Below, one piece after another: positions 43,290 to 52,984 of a stretch of DNA of 64,000 nucleotides. A program made the translations under genes and the position numbers. The notes beneath the pieces are model-generated. The model saw nothing but the letters and a program-made list of their open reading frames with translations. It was not told where the DNA came from and made no database searches. How positions within the stretch are numbered: the first letter of the stretch is position 1; the number at the start of each line of letters is the position of its first letter. The DNA is from Granulosicoccus sp045106855 (GTDB taxonomy: Bacteria > Pseudomonadota > Gammaproteobacteria > Granulosicoccales > Granulosicoccaceae): positions 1 to 64,000 of the forward strand of contig JBGCFI010000046.1 of NCBI GenBank assembly GCA_045106855.1, in the 5' to 3' direction.

Positions 43290-44360
43290 TCAGCGGGCAC
43301 GTCGTGAGGGTTTCCAGACGATGGAATAATAAATGAGCACATCGGTTGCCAATAGAAAAAACAACAACATACCCTGAAAGACCCCTGTCACCGCAATAGG
43401 CAGGTTCAATGATATCTGTGCCGACTCGCCACCCAGGTATGACAAGGCCATGACTAGCCCGGCAAACAACACGCCGACGGGATGCAAACGACCCAGAAAT
43501 GCGACGATAATTGCCGTGAATCCATAACCTGGAGAGATGGTTGGTAACAATTGCCCAATCGGACCGGCGACTTCAAAAAGCCCAGCCAACCCGGCAATGG
43601 CGCCCCCCATCAGCAATGCTACCCAGACCAGACGTGATTGCTTGAACCCAGCATGCGCTGCGGCTCTGGGAGCCGCACCATTTACCCGCAATGCAAAACC
43701 CAATAGTGTGCGTGACAATAACAACCAGCCGGCTAACACTAGGCCAATCGCAACCAATGCGCCTGCATGTAACCGGGTACCGGATAAGATTCTGGGCAGT
43801 GTAGCCGCATCATGAAACAGACGCGACTCGGGAAAATTAAAACCATCAGGGTCACGCATGGGCCCGGCAACCAGCCACGACAAGAGCAGCACCGCAACGT
43901 AGGTGAGCATAAGACTTGTCAGGATTTCGTTAACGTTAAAACGTGTTTTCAACAAAGCCGGCACAGCCGCCCAACTCATACCACCTACCACACTGGCGAG
44001 TATCATTGCGGGCAAAACGTACCAGGCTTCAACATCGTACAATGCCAAGGCGACGGCCGAGCCTGCGATGGCACCCAGGATTAATTGTCCTTCTGCACCG
44101 ATGTTCCAGACCTGAGCACGAAAACCGATAGACAACACCACCCCGATCATGATCAGGGGCGCGGCCTTCACGCCGAGCTCTGCCAGACCATATATCGTGC
44201 TGACAGGCTCTATAAAAAATGCATGGAAAGCCGCTCCGACCGGAACCGAAAGCACCGCAAACAAGACCAGCCCTGCGAGTAATGTGATGAGCAAGGCAAT
44301 TAGCGGCGCCAGAAAGCCCATCAGGCGAGACGGATTCGCGCGTTTCTGTAGCGCAATCAC
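43290..44360 (-). CDS. Nucleoside-type ABC transporter permease (first)
   Basis: A 356-residue permease of the BPD_transp_2 family with around nine membrane helices. The characteristic GFRAQVWNIGAEGQLILGAI segment near residue 80 and GGAIAGLAGLFEVAGPIGQL, the ATPase-contact loop, are present. It corresponds to the YufP half of the importer and pairs with the 307-residue permease. Start is GTG at 44360, overlapping the ATPase stop by 4 nt (GTGA). Confidence 0.9.
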   Translation of the reverse strand: MIALQKRANPSRLMGFLAPLIALLITLLAGLVLFAVLSVPVGAAFHAFFIEPVSTIYGLAELGVKAAPLIMIGVVLSIGFRAQVWNIGAEGQLILGAIAGSAVALALYDVEAWYVLPAMILASVVGGMSWAAVPALLKTRFNVNEILTSLMLTYVAVLLLSWLVAGPMRDPDGFNFPESRLFHDAATLPRILSGTRLHAGALVAIGLVLAGWLLLSRTLLGFALRVNGAAPRAAAHAGFKQSRLVWVALLMGGAIAGLAGLFEVAGPIGQLLPTISPGYGFTAIIVAFLGRLHPVGVLFAGLVMALSYLGGESAQISLNLPIAVTGVFQGMLLFFLLATDVLIYYSIVWKPSRRAR

Positions 44361-45955
44361 GGTGTCGCTCCGTTGCTGTCACCTATGCACCCTTCACGTT
44401 CTGCCGTGAAAACCTCTCCCCCCATTAATAGCCCTACTTGCTGGACTGTTATTTGCCTTGTTGGATGAAAATCTGACAGTCGCCCGGCGCAAAGTGCACC
44501 GATACGATCAGTGGCCTGCATCAGCTCATCCAAATCCTGCGAGATGATAAGTATTGCAGCTCCTTGTCTTGCCAGGTCACGGATGGCTTTGTGAATGGCT
44601 GCTGCAGCTCCCGCGTCAACTCCCCATGTCGGCTGTGAGATAACCAGCACTCTCGGAGATTGCAAAATTTCCCGTCCGACAATGAATTTCTGCAAATTAC
44701 CACCGGATAAACTCGATGCCAAAGCCTGTGGTCCCCGACACTGAACATTGAAGACCTGAATAATCTGTTGTGCAAACTCAAGACTGCGACGATGGGAAAT
44801 TAGTCCGGCAGTACGCAGGTTGCGGCGATGATGCGCAGTAAGAAAAACATTGTCCACCAATGACAAGCTGGGTACTGCCGCGTGTCCGAGACGCTCTTCC
44901 GGAACACAACACAGCCCGCGACTGCGCCGTTTACCAGCATCATCAAAGCCGGCGGGCCGACCCTCAAGAAGAATCTGCCCGGCATCTGTCGCCAGCCGTT
45001 CGCCAGCGATGACTTGCATGAGTTCATCCTGACCGTTGCCTGCGACACCTGCGATGCCTACAACTTCTCCCTCGCAGACATGCAGACTGATGTCGTGCAG
45101 ATTTACACAATTGGCATCAGCCGCTGGTAAATCAAGGGAAGAAACAGCAAATACACGCTGTTTGAAAGCGCGTTCCTGAGCTCTGTGGACGGCTGGCAGT
45201 TCATCTCCCATCATGAGAGCTGCAAGGCTTGCAACACTCTCTGTACGCGGGTCTGTTTCTGCCACGTTTCTGCCGGCGCGTAAAATGGTGGCACCGCTGC
45301 ACAGGGTGCGAATTTCTTCCAGCTTGTGGCTGATATAGAGAATACCCATGCCGCTGTCTGCAAGCACTCTCAAGGTTGTGAAGAGATCAGTGACTTCTTG
45401 CGGGGTGAGAACGGAGGTGGGTTCGTCCATTATCAGCAATTCGGGCTCTTGCAGCAGGCAACGAACTATTTCAATTCTCTGGCGCGCACCAACAGAAAGC
45501 GTATAAACAGATCGAGAAGGGTCAAGTGCAAGTCCGTATCGCGTGGACACATCAACAATACGCGTGCGCAGCTGCTCGTCCGCATCAACCCCCATACCCA
45601 GCGCAATATTTTCAAGTACGTTAAGCGAGTCAAACAGTGAAAAGTGCTGGAAAACCATCGCGATGCCAAGTTGCCTTGCAACGACAGGTGCGGAAATACT
45701 GACCGGCTTACCTTTCCAGCAAATACTGCCGGTATCCGGTTCAAGCAAGCCGTACAGAATTTTCACCAATGTACTTTTACCCGCACCGTTTTCACCCAGC
45801 AGCGCATGAATAGAACCTGTCTGGAGCGTTAGACTGACGGCATCGTTGGCCAATACTCCGGGGTAGGCCTTGGAGATGCCCTCCATAACGACCAGAGGAT
45901 CATGTGTCGCACCAGGCGTGTGCGCTGCTGAGATAGGAGAACTGTTTGGCGGCAT
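44357..45955 (-). CDS. Nucleoside/sugar-type ABC transporter double ATPase
   Basis: A 532-residue protein with two ABC domains. The first has Walker A LLGENGAGKSTLVKILYG, the signature LSVGARQRIEI and Walker B LLIMDEPTSVLTPQE. The second has a degenerate P-loop (VAGVAGNGQDELMQ) and LSGGNLQKFIVGREI with VLVISQPTWGVD. This fused, asymmetric design is that of sugar and BMP-type nucleoside importers (YufO). ATG at 45955; first gene of the operon ATPase - permease - permease - binding protein, divergent from guanine deaminase across 168 nt. Confidence 0.92.
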   Translation of the reverse strand: MPPNSSPISAAHTPGATHDPLVVMEGISKAYPGVLANDAVSLTLQTGSIHALLGENGAGKSTLVKILYGLLEPDTGSICWKGKPVSISAPVVARQLGIAMVFQHFSLFDSLNVLENIALGMGVDADEQLRTRIVDVSTRYGLALDPSRSVYTLSVGARQRIEIVRCLLQEPELLIMDEPTSVLTPQEVTDLFTTLRVLADSGMGILYISHKLEEIRTLCSGATILRAGRNVAETDPRTESVASLAALMMGDELPAVHRAQERAFKQRVFAVSSLDLPAADANCVNLHDISLHVCEGEVVGIAGVAGNGQDELMQVIAGERLATDAGQILLEGRPAGFDDAGKRRSRGLCCVPEERLGHAAVPSLSLVDNVFLTAHHRRNLRTAGLISHRRSLEFAQQIIQVFNVQCRGPQALASSLSGGNLQKFIVGREILQSPRVLVISQPTWGVDAGAAAAIHKAIRDLARQGAAILIISQDLDELMQATDRIGALCAGRLSDFHPTRQITVQQVGLLMGGEVFTAEREGCIGDSNGATP

Positions 45956-46123
45956 GTGATGCGAATGGGCTCTCGCCGTGCAAATTAAACCAACGGGACA
46001 GTCCTAGTGTACCGTGCACTGCCGCTTATAGGACACCGAAAACTCGCCAATGGAACCAAGGCTTTGTATAGTCTAAGGTCTTGTCCTCGCACTTTATGTG
46101 CATAGCTACATACACCTTCACTT

Positions 46124-47422
46124 ATGAGCAGTCCCGGGCTACAGGTCATCAAAGCTAACATCCTGCATTGTGTCGATGATCCGGACCAATGTGGCCCCGA
46201 CGCAGTGGTGTACATTCCCGACGGCGTATTAGTTACTGATAAGGGCATTGTCAAAGAATGCGGGCCGGCCCAGATCACAGTAGTTCCAGACAATGCCAAC
46301 GTGATTGATTTGACAGACAGACTCATTGTCCCGGGATTTGTTGATACTCATGTGCATTATCCGCAAGTCGATATCATCGCAGCCTATGGCACCCAGCTTC
46401 TGGAGTGGCTTGAACGCTATACATTTCCTGCGGAGCAACAGTTTCATGACAATGAACACGCCGTAGACACCGCCGGGTTTTTCCTGGATGAATTACTCAG
46501 AAACGGAACGACCACTGCACTGGTCTTTGGCACCGTGCACAAAGGTTCAGTCGATGCATTTTTTACCGAGGCGCAAAGACGCAACCTTCGTATGATCTGC
46601 GGCAAAGTCATGATGGACCGGCATGCGCCAGCAGATCTGCTGGATACCGTGCAGAGCTCCTACGATCAGAGTCAGCAGCTGATAGACACTTGGCATGAAA
46701 ACGGGCGCCTGGGCTACGCAGTAACACCTCGATTCGCCCCAACCAGCACACCGGAACAACTGTCCATGGCAGGCCGCCTTCTAAAGGAACATCCGAGTGT
46801 CCACTTGCACACCCACATGGCGGAAAACGCTGAAGAGTGTGATTGGGTTGCTTCCCTTTATCCCGGCCAGGAGGATTACCTTGCAGTCTACGAACAGTTT
46901 GACCTGGTTCGAAAGCGCTCAGTCTTCGCGCACTGTATCCACTTATCTGACAATGCATGGAAGCGAATGGCCAAAGCGGACGCCTCCGTTGCTCATTGCC
47001 CTTGCTCAAACCTGTTTATAGGTAGCGGTCTGTTTGATCTACGCTCAGCGCAAAAGCACAAGGTACAATTTGGATTGGGCACGGACATCGGTGGCGGAGA
47101 CAGCTTCTCTATCCTGCGTTCGATCAATGAAGCCTACAAGATTCAGCAACTTCAACGCCATACATTAACACCAGAGCACGCCTTCTATCTGGCAACGCTC
47201 GGGGGTGCAAGAGCGTTGGACCTCGATGCCAGCATTGGTAATTTTGCTAACGGCAAAGAGGCAGATTTTCTTGTTGTGAATGAGGCGGCAACCCCTCTGT
47301 TGGCGCGCCGCACCAGCAATCAGAAAAACTGGCGTGATCGTCTTTTTACACTAATGATGCTTGGCGATGATCGATGTATTGAACAAACCTGGATTATGGG
47401 AAAACGCTACCAGGAACATTGA
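46124..47422 (+). CDS. guaD: Guanine deaminase
   Basis: A 432-residue amidohydrolase. The zinc site begins with His76 and His78 (GFVDTHVHYPQ), and the HYPQVDIIAAYG and LLEWLERYTFPAE stretch is specific for guanine deaminases. Further metal residues lie in HLHTHMAEN, FAHCIHL and GLGTDIGGGDSFS. Reaction: guanine to xanthine plus ammonia. Start ATG at 46124. Its place back to back with a nucleoside-type importer suggests purine uptake and breakdown as nitrogen source; no xanthine dehydrogenase is in the window. Confidence 0.93.
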   Translation: MSSPGLQVIKANILHCVDDPDQCGPDAVVYIPDGVLVTDKGIVKECGPAQITVVPDNANVIDLTDRLIVPGFVDTHVHYPQVDIIAAYGTQLLEWLERYTFPAEQQFHDNEHAVDTAGFFLDELLRNGTTTALVFGTVHKGSVDAFFTEAQRRNLRMICGKVMMDRHAPADLLDTVQSSYDQSQQLIDTWHENGRLGYAVTPRFAPTSTPEQLSMAGRLLKEHPSVHLHTHMAENAEECDWVASLYPGQEDYLAVYEQFDLVRKRSVFAHCIHLSDNAWKRMAKADASVAHCPCSNLFIGSGLFDLRSAQKHKVQFGLGTDIGGGDSFSILRSINEAYKIQQLQRHTLTPEHAFYLATLGGARALDLDASIGNFANGKEADFLVVNEAATPLLARRTSNQKNWRDRLFTLMMLGDDRCIEQTWIMGKRYQEH

Positions 47423-47461
47423 ATACATCTAAATACCAACTGGCGTTATCCAGGGGTTGCT

Positions 47462-48445
47462 TCAGTACTGCGGCAGCTCATCGGTGTCGAACAAACGAAC
47501 GCGGGCATTGCGCGATGAACTGGCAAGAGCGGTATCCACCAATTCACGCGTTAGATGCGGGGCAAACTGCTCGATGAATTCATACATGAATGGTCGCAGC
47601 TCCCGGTGCTGGCGCATACCGATATGCGTGGTACTACTCTCAAACAGATGCGCGGCATCAAGCATTTTCAAATCATCGTCAGATCCTGGCTCATAAGCCA
47701 TGCGGGCAATGATACCAACACCCAATCCGGATCGAACATAGGTCTTTATCACGTCAGCATCCGTAGCCGTGAGAACCACGTTCGGCTTCAGATCACGCGC
47801 GGTAAAAGCCCTGTCCAATTGCGAACGGCCCGTAAACCCGAACACATAAGTGATAATAGGAAAACTCGCAAGCGCTTCAAGCGTCAGGCTACCCAGTTGC
47901 GCCAACTTGAACAAGGCATGATCGGGTTTGACGATGACCGCCCTGTTCCACCGAGAGCAAGGTAGCATCACCAGATTTTCATACAAGTGCTGGCCCTCAG
48001 TAGCAATAACGAAATCAACTTCGCCTGTCTCGACCATTGTCGCCATCTGTACAGGTGTCCCCTGATGCAGATGAATATTGACTCTTGGATAGCGCTCACC
48101 AAACGCTTTGATTATGGCTGGCAATACGTATCGAGCTTGCGTGTGTGTAGTGGCCAGGCGTAACTCACCACTGAATGGATCAGCATGCTGTCGTCCGAGA
48201 CTGCGGATATCTTCCGTACCTGCCAGTATTTTCTCAGCAATCGGAATGATATCTCTGCCAGCCTTTGTCACAGATACGATTTGCCTGCCGCTTCTCTCAA
48301 ACAGTTCTACACCAATCTCATCCTCCAGCGCCCGAATCTGTTTGCTCACACCCGGCTGTGAAGTGTATAACGATGCCGCTGTCTCGGAGACGTTAAGGTT
48401 GTTCTGCATCATGGCAACGATACAGCGTAGTTGTTGCAGCTTCAT
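47462..48445 (-). CDS. cysB: LysR-family regulator CysB
   Basis: A 327-residue LysR-type regulator. The winged helix-turn-helix occupies about 1-60 (MKLQQLRCIVAMMQNNLNVSETAASLYTSQPGVSKQIRALE), almost a textbook CysB start. The ligand domain contains TTHTQARYVLP (Thr100/Thr102 region, binding sulfate or acetylserine in CysB), HQGTP and DADVIKTYVRSGLGVGI. CysB activates sulfur assimilation genes. It converges with guaD and has no cys gene next to it here. ATG at 48445. Confidence 0.92.
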   Translation of the reverse strand: MKLQQLRCIVAMMQNNLNVSETAASLYTSQPGVSKQIRALEDEIGVELFERSGRQIVSVTKAGRDIIPIAEKILAGTEDIRSLGRQHADPFSGELRLATTHTQARYVLPAIIKAFGERYPRVNIHLHQGTPVQMATMVETGEVDFVIATEGQHLYENLVMLPCSRWNRAVIVKPDHALFKLAQLGSLTLEALASFPIITYVFGFTGRSQLDRAFTARDLKPNVVLTATDADVIKTYVRSGLGVGIIARMAYEPGSDDDLKMLDAAHLFESSTTHIGMRQHRELRPFMYEFIEQFAPHLTRELVDTALASSSRNARVRLFDTDELPQY

Positions 48446-48654
48446 ATCTTTATCGGCATCTTGATTAAGCAGCGCACCCGGACTTGCAGTATTATCGCAT
48501 GCCCGAGTATCCGACCCGGCATAATAAAATCATCATCAGGGTTACTCCCTGGCGCTGAAAATTACGGCAAGCGCAAGTGATCATGAATTTGCCGATCAGG
48601 CGCTAAAAATCCTGGACAGACACCTTCGGCGAACGATCATGGAATCCAGGTAGC

Positions 48655-49710
48655 CTAAGAAGTAATGCTCTCACCATTCGCATCGACACCTAGGCGCTCA
48701 TGCATCAATGGGCTTGTCGTGGTGTACTGCACATTCACTTTCTTATCAGGCTCAAAGGCCTGCTTGATTGCAAACGCCGCTAATGCTGCCTCATGAAACC
48801 CGCTCAGAATGAGTTTTTTCTTACCTTCGTAAGTGTTGATGTCACCGATCGCATAAATCCCCGGTACTGAAGTTTCAAACGTGGCCAGGTTGATGGTTAT
48901 GAGCTTACGCTCCAGTTCAAGCCCCCAGTTTTCAACAGGCCCGAGTTTCGGCGATAGTCCGAAGAACACCAATAGGTCATCTACCGGCATCGTCACTTCG
49001 GTTTTCTCTTCATCGCGCTGTACAAACGTTAGCTCATTAAGCTTACCGTCACTCTCACCGAAGGATTTTAGCGTTGCCATCATCACTCTGGCACCACCGG
49101 CATCTTCCAGAGCATAGAGTTTGTCCACCGATGCCTGGGCTGCGCGAAAACGTTCCGTGCGATTCACAAGCGTCAGGCTTTTTGCAATTGGAGCCAGCTG
49201 CAATGCCCAATCCAGAGCAGAATCTCCGCCGCCCAGAACAACAACATCACGACCAGCGTGTTGTTGCGGGTCTCGCACGCGATAAAACAACTGGGAAGTC
49301 TCAAATTTCTCAATTCCCGGAACACGCACACGGACAGGCGTAAAAGATCCAGCACCGGCAGCGATAATGACGGCCTTACACTGGAACTCATTACCAACAG
49401 AGGTCTTGAGATAAAAATCCTGCTCACCACGCTTATCCAACTCTTCCACAGTCTGGTCCAGATACATCTGCGGCTTGAACGGTGCTATCTGTCTCTCAAT
49501 ATTATCGATGAGTTGTTGGCCGGTGCATTCAGGAACAGCCGGGATATCAAAAATAGGTTTATCCGGGTACAGCTCGGTGCACTGCCCGCCCGATTGCGGT
49601 AACGCGTCGATTACGGCAGCGCTGATCCCCTGGAGTCCGAGTTCAAACACCTGGAACAGACCTACCGGACCTGCACCTATGATTACGACATCTATCTGGA
49701 TTGTGGCCAT
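48655..49710 (-). CDS. Ferredoxin/flavodoxin-NADP reductase, thioredoxin-reductase-like
   Basis: A 351-residue two-dinucleotide-binding-domain flavoprotein. FAD site VVIIGAGPVGLFQVFELG at residues 7-24, the motif LPQSGGQCTELYPDKPIFDIPA, and the NADPH site VVVLGGGDSALDWAL near 155-170 are clear. It lacks the redox-active CxxC of thioredoxin reductase, so it fits the ferredoxin-NADP reductase type 2 (YumC) family, which supplies low-potential electrons. The C-terminal LGVDANGES tail is typical. ATG at 49710. No ferredoxin gene is nearby. Confidence 0.88.
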   Translation of the reverse strand: MATIQIDVVIIGAGPVGLFQVFELGLQGISAAVIDALPQSGGQCTELYPDKPIFDIPAVPECTGQQLIDNIERQIAPFKPQMYLDQTVEELDKRGEQDFYLKTSVGNEFQCKAVIIAAGAGSFTPVRVRVPGIEKFETSQLFYRVRDPQQHAGRDVVVLGGGDSALDWALQLAPIAKSLTLVNRTERFRAAQASVDKLYALEDAGGARVMMATLKSFGESDGKLNELTFVQRDEEKTEVTMPVDDLLVFFGLSPKLGPVENWGLELERKLITINLATFETSVPGIYAIGDINTYEGKKKLILSGFHEAALAAFAIKQAFEPDKKVNVQYTTTSPLMHERLGVDANGESITS

Positions 49711-49773
49711 TATTTATTAGCGAATAGCTTTGAGAAGTGGATTTTGCAGATGCAGCAATTGTAAGACGGTTCT

Positions 49774-50445
49774 CTACTGAACGAAGTAGCGTATGCCCAG
49801 ACCGAATGTAAGCTCGTCGATGAGGTCAAATCCCACATATGCCTCGCCCAAACCCGTGGGCAATAACAGCCCGGCACCGATGCCGATTTCGTTGGTAGAG
49901 TCGCTTTGTCCAAAGTCCAGTGCTATCCGGTGATAACCAAAGTTGGAATACCAGGCGAGACCATTATTCATGATTGGCTCAGCACCACTGACGAGAACTT
50001 CCAGAGCGAGGGAGGTGATATCACCATCAAGCTCGCGCAATGAAAAATCTCCAAAGTGATAGCTGGCTTTGCCAGCAATCTCCACTTTCTGACTAATACG
50101 CTGGTTAGACAGATGATAAATGATGCCCAGACCCAACGGGACTCCGCTGGTCAATCCAAACTCGGCTGTACCTGCAGTACCTGTTAACACAACCTCGGGA
50201 GAGAGGCGATAGTTTACTCTGGCGGCAACGTTCCTGTAGTCAGCTTCACCCAGATCGCCACTGACGAAACCCAGTTCAACAGATAGATCTGCTGATTTGG
50301 CAGGCGTAGCCTCACGACCTGCAATCAAACCCAGGTACTCAGCATGCACTGCTGGGGAAAACAAGACCAGGCATGCGATGGCGAATACGCCAATACGCCC
50401 CTTACGGGCTGTGGACGACAATGATAAATCAGGCATCTGGGCCAT
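49774..50445 (-). CDS. Outer-membrane beta-barrel-like protein (YfaZ-like), copy 2
   Basis: A 223-residue exported protein: signal segment (about 17-35, cleavage near VHA|EY), then repeated amphipathic strands (SVELGFVSGDLGEADYRNVAARVNYRL, VEIAGKASYHFGDFSLRELDG) ending FGLGIRYFVQ. The same length and several shared motifs (ASYH, SGxEPI, FGxGxRxF) show it is a paralogue of the adjacent upstream gene. YfaZ or a related small barrel family is my best guess. It starts 18 nt after that gene's stop, so they form an operon. Confidence 0.7.
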   Translation of the reverse strand: MAQMPDLSLSSTARKGRIGVFAIACLVLFSPAVHAEYLGLIAGREATPAKSADLSVELGFVSGDLGEADYRNVAARVNYRLSPEVVLTGTAGTAEFGLTSGVPLGLGIIYHLSNQRISQKVEIAGKASYHFGDFSLRELDGDITSLALEVLVSGAEPIMNNGLAWYSNFGYHRIALDFGQSDSTNEIGIGAGLLLPTGLGEAYVGFDLIDELTFGLGIRYFVQ

Positions 50446-50463
50446 GGTATTTTCTCGGGCAGT

Positions 50464-51135
50464 CTATTTTAGAAAGTGTCTGTATCCGGCACCAAAGCCG
50501 AGATCGTCAACGTAGAAAACGCCACCGAAAAACTGACCTGACTTACTTTGCGTCTCAACGACAACGCCAGCACTGAAGGTCAAATCGGTTTCTGTATCAG
50601 AATCAGCATTGATCCGCGTAATCTTGAGAGTCTGGCGACTAAGGCCAATACTGCCGTTGAAGTACATTGTCCCGGCCTGATTGATGGGCTCTCTGCCACT
50701 GAACAAGCCCTCTATAATAATCGCGTTACCTTTAATACCATTATCAAAACCGCTGAAATCAAGATCAACCCGGTGATAGCTTGCATGAACTGCAAAATCC
50801 GATGTAGCGAACATGCCATCCATTTGCCAGTAACCTCCAATGCCGAAGGTCAGACCATCAGCTTCATTGCGCGGGTCCAGAGAAGACTGGCCTACGTCAC
50901 CGTAGATAATCGTTGTCGGATTCCACTTATGGTTATATCGTGCACCAAAATGCTCGTAGTCAACGTCATCGAACTCGCCGAAGCCGGCACCTACTTCAAA
51001 GGATTTATCAGGTGAACGGCTGATATCGGCCAAACGGCCATTCAACAAACCAAATGGTTCCGCTAGTGCTGAACCCGATATTAACAACGATGAAAGCAAT
51101 GTCATCCCTGCAATTTTGATGATTAATTTACGCAT
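50464..51135 (-). CDS. Outer-membrane beta-barrel-like protein (YfaZ-like), copy 1
   Basis: A 223-residue protein with a signal peptide (MRKLIIKIAGMTLLSSLLISGSALA, cleaved before EP). Strand-like segments follow: SFEVGAGFGEFDDVDYEHFGARYNH, FAVHASYHRVDLDFSG, IIEGLFSGREPIN, TDLTFSAGVVVE, and the end FGAGYRHFLK. It matches its downstream neighbour in length and motif order, pointing to tandem duplication. ATG at 51135 with GGAGTG 6 nt upstream. Function unknown; likely in the outer membrane. Confidence 0.7.
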   Translation of the reverse strand: MRKLIIKIAGMTLLSSLLISGSALAEPFGLLNGRLADISRSPDKSFEVGAGFGEFDDVDYEHFGARYNHKWNPTTIIYGDVGQSSLDPRNEADGLTFGIGGYWQMDGMFATSDFAVHASYHRVDLDFSGFDNGIKGNAIIIEGLFSGREPINQAGTMYFNGSIGLSRQTLKITRINADSDTETDLTFSAGVVVETQSKSGQFFGGVFYVDDLGFGAGYRHFLK

Positions 51136-51190
51136 TTAACACTCCTTGAGTTAATGGTTTCGGGATCGATAACCAAATCAATCTTGATGA

Positions 51191-52786
51191 TTAATTGAAT
51201 ACTTGCTCTCGCGTTGCCAGGAATTCAACGTCAGGCCAGCGCTCCTGTGACATCGCTAAGTTTACTCGTGTAGGAGCAAGATACACCAGCTCACCCGCAT
51301 GATCCACCGACAGATTCATATCCAGTTTGCGGCGGAACTCCTCCAGCATCTTTTCATCGCCACACCGTATCCAGCGCGCCTGCTGAACACCAATCGTCTC
51401 GAATTGACACTCCACTTTGTATTCATCACGTAGTCGCTGGGAGACGACTTCGAACTGCAGCACGCCGACGGCACCCAGAATCAGATCATTGCTCACTAAC
51501 GGCTTGAATAACTGCGTGGCCCCCTCTTCGCACAGCTGACTCAGACCTTTCTGCAATGCTTTCATTTTCAGCGGGTCTTTGAGAACCGCCCGACGAAAAA
51601 GCTCCGGCGCAAAATTCGGAATTCCTGTAAATGCCAACTCCTCGCCAACAGTAAAGGTGTCGCCAATTCGAATCGTGCCGTGGTTGTGCAGGCCAATGAT
51701 ATCGCCGCTATAGGCTTCTTCGACGTGACCGCGATCTGCTGCCATGAAGGTTAGCGCATCGTTTAAACGCACCTCTTTACCCAAACGTACGTGGCGCACT
51801 TTCATCCCTTTTGTGAAAGTGCCGGAGCAGATTCGCACAAAGGCAACCCGGTCACGGTGCTGGGGATCCATGTTCGCTTGAATCTTGAACGCGAAGCCGG
51901 TGAACTTTTCTTCAATGGGTTTGACCTCGCGAGTAACGGTCGTGCGCGCCTGCGGTGCTGGCGCATATTTGACAAAGTCTGCCAGTAGCTCTGCCACACC
52001 GAAATTGTTGATCGCCGAACCAAAATATACCGGCGTCAGCTCTCCCGCACGATAAGCATCGAGATCGAACTCATGACAAGCCCCCTCTACAAGCTCCAGC
52101 TCTTCACGAAGCTCATCGGCCATTGGACCCAGTATTTCATCAAGCTTGGGATTGTTGATGCCCTCAACAATCTCACCTTCCTGCACCTTGCCTCCATGGG
52201 TTGGAGAATAAAAATGAATAACGCCCGTGTGCAAGTGATAAACACCTTTGAAACGCTTGCCCATTCCGATGGGCCATGTAATCGGGGCGCATCGGATGTT
52301 TAGCATACTCTCCACTTCATCCATCAGCTCAATAGGATCGCGCCCCTCGCGATCAAGCTTGTTGATGAACGTCATTACGGGGGTTGTCCGTAACCGGCAG
52401 ACGTCCATCAGCTTTTCAGTCCTTCCCTCTACCCCTTTGGCCACATCGATGACCATCAGGGCTGAGTCCACTGCCGTCAACGTACGATAGGTATCTTCTG
52501 AGAAATCCTCGTGACCGGGTGTATCAAGAAGATTGACGATATGATCTGCGTAAGGAAACTGCATGACCGATGAAGTGACGGAGATGCCACGTTCTTGCTC
52601 CATGGCCATCCAGTCGGAGGTAGCATGACGTGCAGCTTTTCGCCCCTTGACAGTACCGGCAAGCTGAATGGCACCACCAAATAAAAGCAGCTTCTCGGTG
52701 AGCGTCGTTTTGCCCGCATCGGGATGCGAAATAATCGCAAACGTGCGTCGCTTGTTGATTTCATTGAGAAATTCGGCGTTCGCCAT
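51191..52786 (-). CDS. prfC: Peptide chain release factor 3
   Basis: A 531-residue translational GTPase. G1 is SHPDAGKTTLTEKLL, the switch I region ATSDWMAMEQERGIS, G3 DTPGHEDFSEDTY, and G4 FINKLDREGRDP; domains II and III match RF3 with QKGLSQLCEEGATQLFKP and GVLQFEVVSQRL. It removes RF1/RF2 from the ribosome after termination. A TTG at 52804 is in frame, but the ATG at 52786 has AGGA 10 nt upstream and is used. In E. coli holD, rimI and prfC are also clustered, and the same set lies here. Confidence 0.95.
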   Translation of the reverse strand: MANAEFLNEINKRRTFAIISHPDAGKTTLTEKLLLFGGAIQLAGTVKGRKAARHATSDWMAMEQERGISVTSSVMQFPYADHIVNLLDTPGHEDFSEDTYRTLTAVDSALMVIDVAKGVEGRTEKLMDVCRLRTTPVMTFINKLDREGRDPIELMDEVESMLNIRCAPITWPIGMGKRFKGVYHLHTGVIHFYSPTHGGKVQEGEIVEGINNPKLDEILGPMADELREELELVEGACHEFDLDAYRAGELTPVYFGSAINNFGVAELLADFVKYAPAPQARTTVTREVKPIEEKFTGFAFKIQANMDPQHRDRVAFVRICSGTFTKGMKVRHVRLGKEVRLNDALTFMAADRGHVEEAYSGDIIGLHNHGTIRIGDTFTVGEELAFTGIPNFAPELFRRAVLKDPLKMKALQKGLSQLCEEGATQLFKPLVSNDLILGAVGVLQFEVVSQRLRDEYKVECQFETIGVQQARWIRCGDEKMLEEFRRKLDMNLSVDHAGELVYLAPTRVNLAMSQERWPDVEFLATREQVFN

Positions 52787-52984
52787 TAACTGGGATTCCT
52801 GCAACTACACGATTGACGTGCAGCATAGTCTGGGTTGCTCAATACTCGAAACCAGGGGCTTGAGTGGTTTGCAAGACAATAATGGCTCGAACCACTAAGG
52901 CACACGGGACAGCCCGCCATTCTAGCGCAAGATGCCATGCGACTGGCGTTTCATGCGCTCGTACTCTATCTAGGTAGCCTTTGA

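Noticed and set aside
52863..52896. AGTGGTT/AACCACT dyad between rimI and prfC as a terminator
   Set aside because: Seven-bp stem with a 20-nt loop and no U-run; too weak to call.
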